DNA of 64,000 bases from Tetrahymena thermophila SB210 (lineage: Eukaryota; Ciliophora; Oligohymenophorea; Hymenostomatida; Tetrahymenidae). The position numbers and the translations under genes were made by a program. Position 1 is the first letter of the stretch; each line of letters starts with the position of its first letter. The stretch covers positions 372,001 through 436,000 of the forward strand of contig NW_002476418.1 in NCBI RefSeq assembly GCF_000189635.1, in the 5' to 3' direction. Below are positions 11,301 to 25,321 of this stretch, in pieces. The notes below the pieces were generated by a model. The model made no database searches. It had not been told where the DNA came from and worked only from the letters and a program-made list of their open reading frames with translations.

Positions 11301-12649
11301 CATTTGCTATTATAAAAACAATATTCTTCATTTTAATTGTATCAATTAGACCTATGATTAGCATTTGGTATAATGCAGTTATTATTTTTAATGAATTTTT
11401 CTAAGCAATATGCTGTTATTTGATTTATATTTGCATTAAAATATAACCAAACAGCTAAAATTCTTTAGGATATTCAATTCTAGTAATATTGTTTTTATTA
11501 TTCCTTGTAAACCTGATAGGGACATTAATTAGTCTAATTTTTATATTGAAATTGTTGATTGATTCAATTGTTAAGAAAAAATCTTCTACCACAACTACAA
11601 CTTAAGTTTAAATCAAAAAATAGACAAGGGTAGAAGCCTTAAATAAAAGCTAAAAGTTAGATTTATTTGAGTATGAGACAAATAGAAAAGCAAAAAAAGA
11701 ATCCTCAAGAATATTAGATAATTCTTCAACAGTTTAAATGCAAAAAGATAATAATTAGGATGATTTTGATCTATCAAGAGTTAACTAAAATGATTCGTTT
11801 TACTAGTATGATGTTGACAATCCTTTCTAGTTTTTATAAGTGTAACAATCTCAAATTTAATAAATAAGAAAGCATAAAAAAGCAAAAAAATTTGCAGATA
11901 ATTCAGAGATTTAAAATAATAAAAAGTAAAATTAAGAAGATGAGTATTATCAAAGTTAACAAAATTCAAATGGTAGTATCTAGAAGCAAAATATAAAAGA
12001 CAAAAACATAGATTAGCAAAATGATATTATAGATGTTACTAAATAAATTAAGGAGATAAATGAAAAAGAGAAAAAGTAGTCTAGTCCAGATAATAAAATT
12101 AAAGAGTTTACAGATGATTTTTAAATTATAAATGATTATTCACAAACAAACAAATAAAATCTAAGATAAAATTAAGATATTAAACACTAAACTGATTTTA
12201 AAGGCAATTAAATGCCTAATTCTGAAACACCAGCAACTTAGTTTATACCCAACACTCCTTCTCCTTTACCTTTTACTTATAAAATGTAAATAGAAGAGAG
12301 TAAATAATTCATTACTCCTACTCCAGACAGTTTTGCTATTTCAAATAATTGTTCTCCTTAACTATTAAATGAGTAATTAGGAGATTTAGAAATAAATAAG
12401 GAAACAAAAGATGGCCAGTAAAACTAAAAATAGATAAAATTAAATCCTAATATTTAGAAAAACTCATAACTATTAGTAAAATTTAATAAAGTTGAAGAGC
12501 AATAGGATTTTAATTAATAAGAATAAGAAATAAGTGATAAAACTTAATAAGAATAAACTAATTTAAATATTATTTCATTTTTAACCGAAATAACTGGATC
12601 TAAGAAAAAGAATAAAAAAGCAAATCAAAAATAAGTTTTAAAATTGTGA
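5312..12649 (+). CDS. Cysteine-rich multipass membrane protein A (furin/GFR-like repeats), 1949 aa
   Basis: Twelve exons: 5312-5357, 5410-5641, 5695-5910, 5991-6055, 6383-6922, 7189-7867, 8071-8435, 8499-8847, 8901-9190, 9246-9881, 10166-10608, 10661-12649. They sum to 1950 codons. A signal peptide (MYFLALILLQ...) leads into a domain of about 165 residues with the motif IDSWDWEY and a closing WGI. About 1000 residues of CxxC/CxC-rich furin-like repeats follow, typically GPS..C..C and C..CP.G.Y. Next comes a region with about eight hydrophobic segments containing TYPHPFRTLWQF, then a polar Q/N-rich cytoplasmic tail. Likely a surface receptor or adhesion protein; no ligand can be named. The first intron appears to be GC-AG. 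Closest relative is the gene at 14.5 kb, with five exons of equal length. Confidence 0.88.
5358..5409 (+). other. Probable GC-AG intron in gene A
   Basis: The signal-peptide exon must join the next exon after ACAG. The base pair there is GC (ACAG/GCAAGA), and reading on hits TGA. Removing 5358-5409 gives the only join that keeps both frames. The paralogues use GTAAGA and GTAAGC at the same place. Confidence 0.6.
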
Positions 12650-13198
12650 AATAAATAAAAATAATTATTGTAAATAAAATAAATTATTGACTCACTCATT
12701 TATTTTTGTGTATCTGTTAATTTAATTTTGTATTTAACATTTTTTCAATTTCAATTCTAAGTTTTAGTTTGTAAAATTGTATTAAAAATTCTTTATTTTA
12801 TATTTTTCTAAAGTAAAAATTTTAAAATCTAAATTAATTGATAAAACCTAAATAAAATTAATGCCAAATTTTAAAAATAAAATTATTGATACTAAAATCT
12901 AGGTCAAAAAAAATGTGGGAGACCTTATATTGAGAAATTAGAGATAAATTATTTTTTATCAGAAGTTGTAAAGTATGAAAATTTTCTTTTAAATTTAAAA
13001 ATAAATGTTTTGATACATTTTTAAAATATTTTGAAATTTTAGAACTATTTATGACAAACATCAATTAATACTAGTATCTTATTTTATTAAAGATTTCATA
13101 CATAGAATGAGTAAAAATAATGTACTCTTTTAGTTTTAAGAAGTAATATAAATAAATATTTTTATTAATTTTTGAATACTTTATATTTAAAATAAAAT
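12650..13198. other. Spacer after gene A
   Basis: AT-rich 3' flank of gene A; no gene seen. Confidence 0.5.
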
Positions 13199-13605
13199 GT
13201 AGCTAACTCTATTTCACCTTTTTTCTCAAAAATTTGCAAAGAAGAGAATAAAATATTAATTACACTTACACCAGATAGTTTTATCAATTCTTAAAATTGT
13301 TCTCCTTTACTATTAAATGATTGATAAGTAGATTAAAAAACAAAAGAAGAAAAGTAAAACTAAATGCAAATAAAATAAAATCTTAATACCTAGAAAAATT
13401 CCTAATTTTTAAATAAATTTAACAAAATTGAATAACAGTAAGATTTTAATTAATAACAAAAATAAGATGTAAATAATAAAGTTTAGTAAGTAAAAAATAA
13501 TATAAATATTATTTCATTTTTAGCTAAAATAACTGGTTCTAAGCATACCAATAAAAAAGCAAATAAAAAATAAGTGTTATAATTTTTAATTAAATAAAAT
13601 AATAT
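13199..13605 (+). pseudogene. Broken duplicate of the 3' end of gene A
   Basis: Aligns with about 12205-12670: the same order of blocks for the TPDSF..NCSP.LLNE, PNIQKNSQLL.KFNK, and NIISFL..ITGSKKKNKKANQKQ parts of gene A's tail, extending past the stop into the 3' flank. It lacks everything upstream. The frame is broken by a TGA at 13322-13324 where gene A has a sense codon, and by small indels. It is a relic of a local tandem duplication, with no sign of function. Confidence 0.8.
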
Positions 13606-14505
13606 TGAAATGCTTATTAAAATGACTGATTTATCTTTGTTTCACTTTCTACATTAATTTATTTAATATTTGTTATTTTACAAGTTTAGTTTTTTCTTAA
13701 ATAAATTCAGAAATTAAGTTTTTTTTTAAATTATTTTTTTTTAATTAATTTTCAATAAAACTTTTTTTTAATTCAAAATCATTATCAATAATAAAATTCA
13801 ACTTTAAAAAAATTTTTATTATATTAAATAAATTAAAATGTAAAATCTTATTATTAAATGAAAATTTTTAATAAACAAACAGTAGAGCAATATATTTTAT
13901 TAATCTAGTTTGATTTGTCTAATTTAAATAAAATTTGGATTTTAATTTTTAAATTACCTTAATTAATTAATATAAAAATGAAATAATTTATAGATACGTT
14001 AGAAACTAAAATTACACTTTTTTACATTTAATGATTTGAGTAAATATAATAAATAATGCTATTTATTTTCTTAATATTTCTTTTACAAAAAATTATATAT
14101 ATTTTTTTAATAATTTTGAAGTATAATCCTTTTTGTGAATCATTTCACTTCTTTTTAAGGGGAAAAATGTATTTTTTCTATAAGGTTGTTGTTAAAAAAT
14201 ATTGAGGTGATTTTTGATTTGTTTTTATATTACTTTAATGATATTACACTAAAAATCAAAAGAAAATAATATAAATATTAATTTTAACCACTTTTGATTA
14301 AGAAAACTCTAATAATTAGTGGTATTTGATTTCTGAAAATATTAATACTACTGATTGATTGATAAATAAATGAAATTCCTAAAAAGTAAATAAACAAATT
14401 GATAATTAATTCAAGTAAAAAATAACAAATTAATTAAATAGAACAAAAAGAGGATTAATTAATTAGCTACAAATTGTAAAAAAAATAAAGCCAAAGAGAT
14501 TTGAA
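13606..14505. other. Intergenic, upstream of gene B
   Basis: 0.9 kb AT-rich, no gene seen; presumably contains the promoter of gene B. Confidence 0.5.
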
Positions 14506-17500
14506 ATGAAATTTGTTTTTATAATTGTGATTTTTTTACTGAAAACTTTCAACTGTAAGATATATTGTTAGTTATTATTTTAATCATTTCATTATTAATT
14601 AAATTTAGGCCAGTATTGGTATTTGTTTGCTTAAAATTTGGGGAATGGTTTTTCTCAAACAGACGGTTGGTCAACAACAAATTCTTAATGCGATACTTCT
14701 TCGTGCAATAATTCAAATCTTTTAGGTGGTTCTAGTTGTTTTTAAGATCAAACAAAAGCTTTTAAAACTTTTAATAATCTACCCTAGCATTACTAAGTTA
14801 AAATTGATTTCACTTTATGGTTTCTTGGCCTGTAAATTGGTTTAATTTTTTATTATTCCTTCTCATAGATTAAATTTGTTTTTATAATTTTTAGTTATGA
14901 TGGTGATTAAGTTACAGCAACAGTAGGAGGCACTTCTAAGTCTTACTAAGCATATTATGATTTTAATAACTATTATTTATGTGTTGATGGTTAAGACTAA
15001 ACAAAGTAAGGATCAGTAGTCACTTCAGATTCTAATTTATCAATAAGCGTAACTTTTGAAGGGCAAATTAATTATTAATATTTCTCTTAAGGCTGGGGAG
15101 TAAGCGAGTAAATTAAATAGATACAAAAAAACTATTATTAATAAATCTTAATATTATAAAATATATAAATTAGCTTTAGTCTTTCTGTTTAGCTTTGTAA
15201 TCCTACTTGCAATTAATGTAATGGAGTTGAAGCCTATTGTAAATTACTATTTTATTTGATCTATACAAATATCCTATAAAATAAATTAAAAAAATACCTT
15301 GAATTTAATTATGAAATTATTAATAATTACTATTTAGATAATAAATTATTATTACTATAATAATAAATTAGCTTGTATTTCTTGTTGGCCCAATTCTACT
15401 TTAGTCAATTATTAAGGTAATTCAGGATTTTGCCATTGTAACCCTGGTTATTATGCAGTAACTAAAGATATACCGTGTTTTAATCCTCCTTGTTTTTAGT
15501 GCAATTAATGTGATAGTTCATGTGCTACTTGTACAGCAGGAGATTAGTACTCGTGTGTAATCTGCGCTGCTAATAACTATAAGCAATATTATGGATCTGA
15601 TTTAGTTAGTAATTCTGATCCAAGATACCAGAAATCTCTATGTTAACCTGCATGCTTTGCAGCAAATTATTACATAGACTAAGATAGTCAATCTTGTTTG
15701 AAGTGTGCAGATTCATGCTTAACTTGTAATGGATAGTTAGATTCTAATTGTTTAACTTGTCCTCCTAATTTTTATTTAGATGGATAAAGCTTTGGTTATT
15801 GCGTTTCAACTTGCAGTAGCTCATACTACAAAGATGACTCCACTATGAAATGCTTAAAATGTAACTCTAACTGCTTAGAATGCACTTAAAATCAACCTGA
15901 TTTCTGTAAAAATTAAAAAAATATTATGGAATAAATAAATAATTAAATTAATCCCTTTATCAATCAATTTATTTGATTTGATTCTTAAATTAAGAGATGA
16001 AAATAATCAGTAAAAAATTAACATCAAATCATAAATTGAAAAATACTACAAGTATTATTTAAAACAACAATCAAATAAGCACAAATATTTCAAGTATAAT
16101 ACTTTAAATCATTAGAATTTTACCCCATTAATATTCAAAAAATCATTGTTTAGAAAAAAAAATTTAACCAATATGAGGGAGAAAAAGAAATTTCTGCAAA
16201 AATAGGAAAATTAATAAAAGATACCTTATATTTAATCCACTAAAAAAAAATTGTGATAATGCAATTTTTCTGAAATTATTTTAGAAGTTTAATTGGATTT
16301 TTATTTACTATTAATTTTAATTTATTATTGCACATAAACAAATTTGAATCAAATTTAATAGCTTTTATAAATCAATTAATTAAAATTGTTAGTTAGTTAG
16401 TTTCAAATCTTTTTTTAGGAATTTAGCTTATTATTTTGTTAAAAATAGGTTCTAAATGTACAAATGGTAATTATTTGACTATAGGTACTGGATTATGTGT
16501 GTCAGATTGTGGTTAAGGATAATGGGGCAGAAATACAGACTGGTCATGCTAGTATTGTAACTCTTCTTGCTATACTTGTTCTTAATCTGCAACAAATTGT
16601 ACTTCTTGCACAGGAGTATTATATTTGTATAATAATTAATGCCTTAATGACTGTCCTGATGGTTATTATAAAGGGATTAATAATACTTGTTAGTAGTGTG
16701 ATCCAAGTTGCAAGACTTGTGATAATGCAGGCAATACTAGTTGTTTAAGTTGTTCTCCATCTTACGGTTATCTTAAAAATGGAATGTGCATTTAATGTCC
16801 AATTTAATTTTATGGTGAAAATAATAATCAAACTTGCCAACCTTGTCATTCTAGTTGTTACTCTTGTGATGCAGGAACTTCATAAGATTGCTTATCGTGT
16901 TCAACTAATTTCTTATAAAATAGATAATGTATTCCTGTTTGTAGTGATGGATACTGGGGAAATAGCTCAACTCATACATGTGATTAATGTGATCCTAATT
17001 GTTTAACTTGTCAACCTCAAGGTCCAAGCACAAGCTGCTTAAGCTGTTCATCCCCACTTTTTTTAAAAAGTTTTACATGTATTTCTTCCTGCAATCCTAT
17101 TGGAGAATATGGAGATACAAATACAAGGTAATCCAAATATAAGAAAATTATTATTATTTATTTTGCAAAAACATCAAAATTAATTAATTAATTACTGAAA
17201 ATTCAGATACCAAATTTCCTTCAACAAATAACTATAAAAATTTATTTAAATATTTTTTAATTAATAACTTAAGAAAATGTACTCCATGTGATAATTCATG
17301 CTATACATGCAACTAATAAAATAATAACAACTGTCTTTCATGCACAGGTTTGCTTTAATTTTACTAAAATTAATGCTTAAATACCTGTTCACCTTCTTAT
17401 TATGGGTATAATAATGTATGCCAAAAACAGTGTCCAAATAACATGTATCCTGATGACTCTACAAATTTATGTTAACCATGCAATCCAATATGTCCAACTT

Positions 17501-20500
17501 GTTTTGGATCGTAAACAAGCTAGTGCTACTCATGTTAAGATCCTTACTATTTAGATGTACACACTTGTGTTTTGTAATGTCCGTCTAATAAGTATAAGAA
17601 TATTTAAAACTAAAAATGCGACTTATGCGATTTAAGTAAAAATTTAATTTATTTTTTGAAATTTGATTATAAAAATTAACTTTTAAAATGAATTTAATTT
17701 AATTAATTAAAATAATTTTGATTATTTAAATTTGCTAATCAATTCTTGCAGTAATAAAACTCATAAATTCTGAAAAATTTTAATTTTAAATTGGAAAATT
17801 AAAAAAAAATAATTAAAACTAATAATTTGAATTGATTTAATTATGAAAAAACTGTATTTTATTGAGCTTTTTACAAATAAAATGTCATTAAATTAAATAA
17901 AATATTTAAAAATTAAAAAATATAATTGTAAAAATAGCTTAAAAAACTATTAAATTTTTTTATTCAAATATTTGAGTAATGAGTGAAAAAAAGAATTAAA
18001 ACAAGAAGAATTTATTTAAAGTAGTTTTTTTTTGTGATGATAAATCATAAGAATTATATAAAAAGTAATAAAATTGATTATTTTATAGGTTGCTTAACAT
18101 GCGATGGTGGATCAAACTAAAATTGTACTTCTTGTAGTCCAACATTATATTTTGGGAATAATTAATGCTTTAGTTCATGTCTTACTCCTTACTTTAGCTC
18201 TACTGTTACTATGTAGTGTGTGCTACAATGCCCTGGAGGGTATTGGGGTGATGTCAATAGTCCTTAGAGATTGTGCTAACCTTGTAATCCCTAATGTGAT
18301 CTTTGCTATGGCGGGACTTTTGCTTAATGTACTAGATGTTCTGCAAATTATTATTTGTTTTAAAACACTTGTGATAGTTGTCCTATTAATTATTTTCCAA
18401 ATACAGATACCAGAAAGTGTGATAAATGTTTTCAAACGTATTCTTTAAATTTAATAATAATTTTAATATAATATCCTTTTTAAATAAATAAATAGGTGTT
18501 AAAGTTGTAATGGGCCATCTTCATCTAATTGCTTGAGCTGCAATACAGGGTATTTCTATTTGCCTGATACATAAACTTGCTATAGTGTATGTCCAATCCC
18601 TTATTTCTCTCATTTTACCTAGCCTAATTGCTTGGTATCTTGCCCAAATAACTACATTAAGCCTCTCTATGGTGATCCGAAAACTAGAGAATGCTTAATT
18701 TGTGATATCTCTTGTTAAAAATGCACAGGTCCATCAAACCTTAACTGCATTAATTGTGCATAAGGGTATTACAGTTATAGTTAAAGTAAAAAAATATTTC
18801 AAATTTAAATTATTTTCATAATAATATAATATACATTACTGATAAGAAAAGGGAGTGTAAAAAACAAAAAATTTTTAAAATGGCCATAATTTTCTTTTTT
18901 TTTAATTTTGTTTAAAAAATAAGCAGAAATATTTTAAATTGAAACAACCGTGCTGATTTTTATTTATTAAATTTTAACTAATTATCAGAGATTTCTTTCT
19001 ACTAATATCAAGCTAAATAAGCTCAAGTTCAATTAAAAAAATATACCAATTATAACAATAATTAACAAGATTTAACAATATTTTGATATATATTTTATTT
19101 AAATCAAAATTAATATAAATTAATAAAAATTATTAATTAATTTTTCAATAAACTTCTTTTTATTAGATAAAAGTTGCGTTCTAACATGTCCTGATGGTAC
19201 TTATGCAGATGCACAATCAATGTAATGTCTATCTTGTGACTCTTCTTGTGCTACATGCAACTAAGGATCTTCTGGAAGCTGCTTATCGTGTCTTTTACCT
19301 AGTGTTCTATATAATGGCTAATGCATTTAAAATTGTCCTAATTCTTTGTATAAAGATTTAGATTTAAAATAATGTGTTTAAGATTGTACTGCAAGATTTC
19401 CTAATAAATATCCTAATAAATCTGATATGACTTGCCAATATTGTAATCCTTATTGCTAATAATGCACAGGACCTCTTAGTACCTAATGCATAACTTGCAA
19501 AAATCCTTATTTAAAATTTAATACTTCATGCTTGAGTCAGTGCTAATAAGGAACTTACTTCAATAGCTAAAAAGTAAATAGCAATGACAATGACTGTAAA
19601 TAGTGCAATCCTGCTTGCTTAGATTGCTATGGTCCTGAAAGCAATAATTGTGTTACTTGTAGTCCAACTCTGTATACTTTGACATAAAATGGATCCACTA
19701 TATGTCTTTCTGATTGCCCAGATTTGTATATTAAAAACTAATAAAAAATGACATGTACTACCTGCCCTTAACTAACATATTTCAATTAAGGATAATGCTA
19801 GAGTATTTTTTATTAAAGCTTTACATTTTTTAAAAAATTTAAATATTTTTTAATCATAGAATGCCATTATTCTTGTTAATCTTGTTTTGGTTCTTTTTAA
19901 AATTAATGCTTAGCTTGCTAGAACACAAGAGGATCAGATTCTTCTAATAATCCTTTCTAGGGAATATGCTCTTGTTAATCAGGCTATATCGAAACATATT
20001 AAAGTGAGTGTGAATTAACACCTTAAAATGTTTCTGCTGCCACAAAGGCAACTTATGCATTTGCAATATCAGGAACAACAACTTCTATTTTAATTGGGAT
20101 TTTAGGAAGAAATATGTTTTTTATTTATAATATTTTAGAAGCAGCTCAATTTACTAGCTTTTTAAAATATATTAACGTTAATTACCCTCTCAACCTTTAA
20201 AGTATTTTTGAGAAACTTTACATATCTTAAATTTCAAGCATAGTTGATTTGAATCCTCAATCTTCTTCTAGTACTAATTAAGCTTAAAGCAATAGCACAG
20301 TAATTTAATTTCATTCTTTTAAATTATTTATCATTTTTATAAATATTTATTTCAATTAGACCAAAAATAGGATGCTTGAGTGGAATTCCTATGAAAATAG
20401 TAATTTTATATTTGAAGTTTAAGGAAATAATTCTCCTTTGTGGTAGAGTTTCTTCTTTTTGATTCTATTGAATATCCTTTCATGGGTTTTTGTGTTAGGG

Positions 20501-22879
20501 TTGAATGTGCTTGTAATAAACTGGAAGATAAAATACAACTAAGTATTTCTGATTGAAAAATTAAGATGCTGGACAAGTTACGGATTACCTATTCAGACAT
20601 TTTTGAGAACATCAATGGAGGCAATTTTGTTTATTGTTTTGTGTTTTAAACAAGCTTAATAATTATCAGCAGTAGACTGGATATTTTGTTTATATTTCTT
20701 ACTTTTATTAGTTACAATTATTGTAGTAATGATCTATCAAAATATTTAACCTGTAAAGCTAGATTCAGAAAATTAATATGTAATATAGATACTCAAGCTG
20801 AAGAAAAACAAAGTTAATGATGAGCAAGCTTAAATTGAAAAAACTAATCAAACATACCCTCATCCTTTCAGAACTTTGTGGCAATTCACTAAGAATGATA
20901 AAATTTCTAGAAATTATTTTGTAATAAACTTAGTATCTAAAATATTTATTGTTGTTTTAACAGTTGAATTAGTATCAGATCCTTCTAAATAAATTTTATC
21001 AATAGCTATTATTAAGGCAATATATTTCCTGGTTGTTTTATTAATTCGACCAATGGTTAACTTCTTATTTAATTCTTTTATCATTTTTAATGAGCTATTG
21101 TTATCAGTAATATGCTTTTTAATTTTTAAGATCTCAGTTAGCTCGAATGAAGATTAAAATAACTATGGATTAGCAGTATTAATTCTGGTTTTAATCTTAT
21201 TCTTATTGAATCTCTTAGGATCATTAATTAGCTTGATTTTTATACTGAAGAAACTTTTTTATTTATTTAAAAATAAAGAAAAAAATTAAAAACCCATTTA
21301 AATTTCTTAAGATGAATCGAGAGTTGATAATTTAAACAAATCCCAGCAAATCGATATGTTTAATTACGATTAGTAGTTAAGATAAAAAAAGGCATCCACA
21401 AATATAATAGACAATTCTTCAACAATATAGATACATAGAGACAATTAGGAAGATTTTGATTAGTCTAAAACTATCTAAAACTAAACAGTTTTTTAATATG
21501 ATTATGAAAATCCATTTCAATTCTTAGAAATTTAATCTTCTGATAGATAAAACAACAAAAATATGAAAAAATCTAAAAAAAATGACTAGCATTAATAAAG
21601 TAGCCCTTAAATTAAGAAAAATTAAGAGGATCATATTGAAATAAATAAATTGGGAGATAATAAAATGAATGATTACGATGTACCTAATTAAGATAATACT
21701 GAAATAAACTATAGTGAAAATAATTAATAATAAATGTCTATCAAATAGTCGAGTTCAGATTATATTAAAAATAACTCTCATCCCAAATTGATGAAAGAAA
21801 CTCTTAGCAATAAATAGCTACCAAATAATTATAAACAGTAAAGGTAGCAAAAACATTAAAAAGAATATCAACAATAAAACGAGCGTTTAAAATAATAATA
21901 ATAAAAAGAGTAGCTTTAGTAATCAGATAAACTAAATTGTTAAATTTCCTAAAATTAATAAGAATTTAGAGAAGGAAGTAATTAGAATGCTGATGATTTA
22001 TCAGACTATATTTATAAAGCAAATGTTTAATCTTAAACACCTGTGACTTAATTTATTTCATTTACTCCTATTTAGAATAATAATGTAATACAAAATAATG
22101 ATCTTGAAAATCATTTTGAGTTAGAAAATACCTCAAATAAATAAAAATCTCCCCTTAATTTGTTCCCAATTTAAAAGCCAAAATAAGTTGAATAATTTTT
22201 TAAATTAGAAGATTTAGAAAACACAGACTTATCATAAATGAATAAATCTCCTTAGATAAAAAAAGTATCACAAAGATCAGCTGGTAACTTAGGGCATTTA
22301 TAAGAAATAGATTAGTAATAAATAAAAAAATCTCCAATCACAAAAAATGCATAAAATATTCATACAAAATAGGAGTATTAATTAACTGATAATTTTGATA
22401 AAATAGAAGATTTTTAAGATACTGAATTATTATCTATAAATAGATCACCATTTATCTAAAAGATACCATCATAATTTTTGATTAAATAAGATAACTAAAT
22501 GCTTGATAATTTTTAAAAATCACTATTTATTGAAGACAATCAATTTTAATAATTAAATAGAACTCCTTAAACAAAAAAAGCTTAATAATTGTAAATCAAA
22601 TATGATAAAAAGCCTGATGAAGGTTATGAGGAAAAAATTGAAAATTTAAATATCAAAGAAGAAGAAATCTCTAAAAATTAATCATCTTTCATAAACAACT
22701 TGGCTAGTAAAAAATTAAAAAGAAAGAAAGTCAGAGAAGACATGAAAACATATAAAAAAGAAAATAAAGAGGAAGATGATAGCCAAAATAAGACTTCTTT
22801 TATTAATGATATATCCAAACAAAAATTATAAAAGAAAAAAACTATGCAATTAAAAATTAATGAAAATTATGAAAATTGA
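14506..22879 (+). CDS. Cysteine-rich multipass membrane protein B (furin/GFR-like repeats), 2119 aa
   Basis: Twelve exons: 14506-14554, 14609-14831, 14895-15107, 15174-15238, 15372-15905, 16449-17127, 17274-17635, 18089-18437, 18496-18785, 19167-19802, 19860-20299, 20360-22879, ending at TGA 22877-22879. Domain order matches gene A. There is a signal peptide (MKFVFIIVIFLL), an N-terminal domain ending WGV, about 1000 residues of cysteine-rich repeats, then a multipass region with TYPHPFRTLWQFTKNDK and about eight hydrophobic stretches. The tail of roughly 600 residues is rich in Q, N and K. Exons 4, 6, 8, 9 and 10 have the same length as in gene A (65, 679, 349, 290, 636 nt). The tail holds several degenerate copies of an SP.QK unit (about 22090-22600), absent from A. 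Probable surface receptor or adhesion protein; ligand unknown. Confidence 0.88.
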
Positions 22880-23481
22880 ACTTAATTTAATATTTTTTAA
22901 ATTAGCATTTGAAACAAGCAAAAAACTTGTTGAAAAAAGTAAATTTGTTTGTTTGAAAATATTATTTGTTTTTATTAAGTCAATTTATATATTAATTTTA
23001 AAAATACAAAATAAGAAAAATAAATATTTTTTAAATTTATAAACGTTTCCTAGTTAATTAAATGGTTTTAATAGTTTTTCTTTCTTTCCTTTCTTTTAAT
23101 TATTTTTTAGAAATTTTACATTAATTTAATTTTTAAAATGAAACTTTTGAAACATTCTTAAATCTAATAAGCATAAATAAAATAAAAAGCATAAAAAAAT
23201 ATATTTTAAATTTTGGATTAGCATTAAAATAGGGATGGAATAAAATTTGTTTACTTTTAGAATATTAACAATTAAATTAAAATTATGTATTCAATTTATT
23301 TTTTATAATTCCAATTCACATAATTTATAATATTAATATTGAAGGAAATATTCATTTATTTTACTTAGAATTAAGAAGAATAAAAAACCAACCTAATAAA
23401 TTAAATAAATTAAAGAATTAATTAATTAATTGTTTGATAAATAATAAATAATTTTTTTTAATAAATAATTTTCACTTTAAA
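22880..23481. other. Intergenic, no gene seen
   Basis: AT-rich spacer between gene B and the leucine-rich-repeat gene. Confidence 0.5.
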
Positions 23482-25321
23482 ATGATATAAGAATTAGAAA
23501 AATAAGAAGACACGATTTAAATGAAAGGATTTTAAAATAAATTTAATTTATAACCTGATAAATTTTATTAAAGAGTATAAGAGTTGCTTAAATAAAAATA
23601 CAAAGATTTATCTGAACTTAAATTCATTTAAGTCAATGACTATGGAATATTCTTAGAGTATGACTCTTCTATTTTCAGAGTGAACTTATTTATTGACTCG
23701 ATTACTTCTCCAATCGAAGAGCTAAAAAAGGAGCATTAAAGATTCTTACAAAGCCTAAAGCTAAATAATTTAGATTCTCTTTAGTCCTAATAGTATTTTC
23801 TTCCTCAGAATGCTTAATCTGATAATTTCGAATTTTATATTTTAGAAATGAAAGACAAATAAAGTAAATTATATTTTTTAAATTATTATATAAATTTTTT
23901 TTAAATTATTAATAAGGAATGGTTTTAAACAGGGTTGAAGGAATGGTAAAACTTTAAGTTTAGATATTTTTAATTAGCTAATTTATTTATTTACTTTTTT
24001 GAAAAAGGTTAAGTAAGATCAAAAATGGAAAATAGAGTATTCAGATTTATAAAATGTTTGGAAAAAAGAAAGCAAAGATGAGCTGAATATCATTTATTAT
24101 GCTTTTAAATAAGCAAAGCAAGATTTTTTGCAAAAAGATAAACTTGAAATCAAGCTAAAGTATTTTAGTTATTTTTTTCATTATTTTTCTTTTAAAAATA
24201 GACAAAATAATTTAAAATTAAGGTATTCTTTACTGTCTATTGAGGGAGTAAACTTATTGTTTTATTGCATAACTAAGCTTAGTCCTTTTTCAAGTTTAAC
24301 TCTGAGATTAAAGTATGAAAATTAAATTTGAAATAATAAATGAATTAATTTTTAATGAATAAAAAGTTAAATTAAATTTACAAATGAAATTTCTTTATGC
24401 TTTACTAAGTAAATGGGAGATTTAAATTTCTTAAGTAGACTACATTTAATTTTACAGTAATATAAATTTTATTTAAATTTTATATTTTATTTAATCAATT
24501 TGAATTTAAATAGTGATAATGATGTCAAAGATGAGTAGATGTGGCATATTGCATAATCTGCTCAAAAATTAACTCATTTAAGTAATTTAAAGATAGATAC
24601 ATGGTATAAAATGATAATATTATAAACATTCAACTAACTTTATTTTTTATGTAAAGGGGAAATTAAGTTAAGAGTAATGGTTTGTATTATGTTGTTAACT
24701 CAGCTGCATAAATAAAAAATTTAGAAAAGTTCAAGTTAAAAATTTAGTAATTATTTTTAATTTTGAAAAAATTTGAAATTAAAAAAGAAATTATTCTAAA
24801 TAAAAAGCTGGAATTCAGAAATAGATGATTTTGGAACTCAATATTTAAAAGATGTTTTGCCGAATTTTATAAACCTAAAGTATCTTCTCCTAAATTTCTA
24901 GTAAAAATTAAAAAACTTTATAAAATTATTTAAAATAAAGTGTTTATTTTAATAAAAGTGATAACTAAATTACTGATGGAGGTTGCATTTTTTTAGCATA
25001 AGGATTAAAGAACATGCCTCATTTACACTATTTAATTCTATATCTAGTGTAAGTTACTTTTTAAAATAAAGCCATATATTACTTATTCATTTAATAATAA
25101 TTGTTTGAATTAGAGACAATCAAATTACTTCAAGTGTTGCAGTTTAATATTTAAAGAACTCTATTTAAAAATCAAGAAGATTATGTTCATTCATTTTAAA
25201 TTGTAAGAATTTCTTTTTTCAAATATAATTTTTAAATTATAAGTTTATTAAGCAAAATTATTTAATTTTTAAAATATTTATTTTAAAATTTACTCATTAT
25301 TTTTTTATCTAAAAAGATTGA
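23482..25321 (+). CDS. Leucine-rich-repeat protein, about 420 aa
   Basis: Exons: 23482-23863, 23917-23945, 24008-24312, 24367-24456, 24514-24603, 24657-24746, 24808-24900, 24959-25048, 25114-25202 and a 5-nt terminal exon ending at TGA 25319-25321. Reading straight through from 25114 reaches the same TGA, so the last intron is optional. Residues 1 to about 200 show no recognised domain. From about 210 on, RNI/NLR-type repeats of 30 residues follow, such as SDNQITDGG..FLAQGLKNM..L.YLILYL. Each repeat is carried on one 90-93-nt exon bounded by phase-2 introns. No signal peptide or membrane segment, so probably cytosolic. It lies in the same orientation between two receptor-like genes; no functional link is shown. 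Confidence 0.75.

Noticed and set aside
18104-18448. A hydrophobic + strand frame of about 114 codons
   Set aside because: Out-of-frame reading of exon 8 of gene B; the correct frame shows the CxxC repeats shared with gene A.
22860-23042. A separate small gene after gene B
   Set aside because: Its start lies inside the last codons of gene B in another frame, and the sequence is low-complexity AT-rich DNA without motif support.
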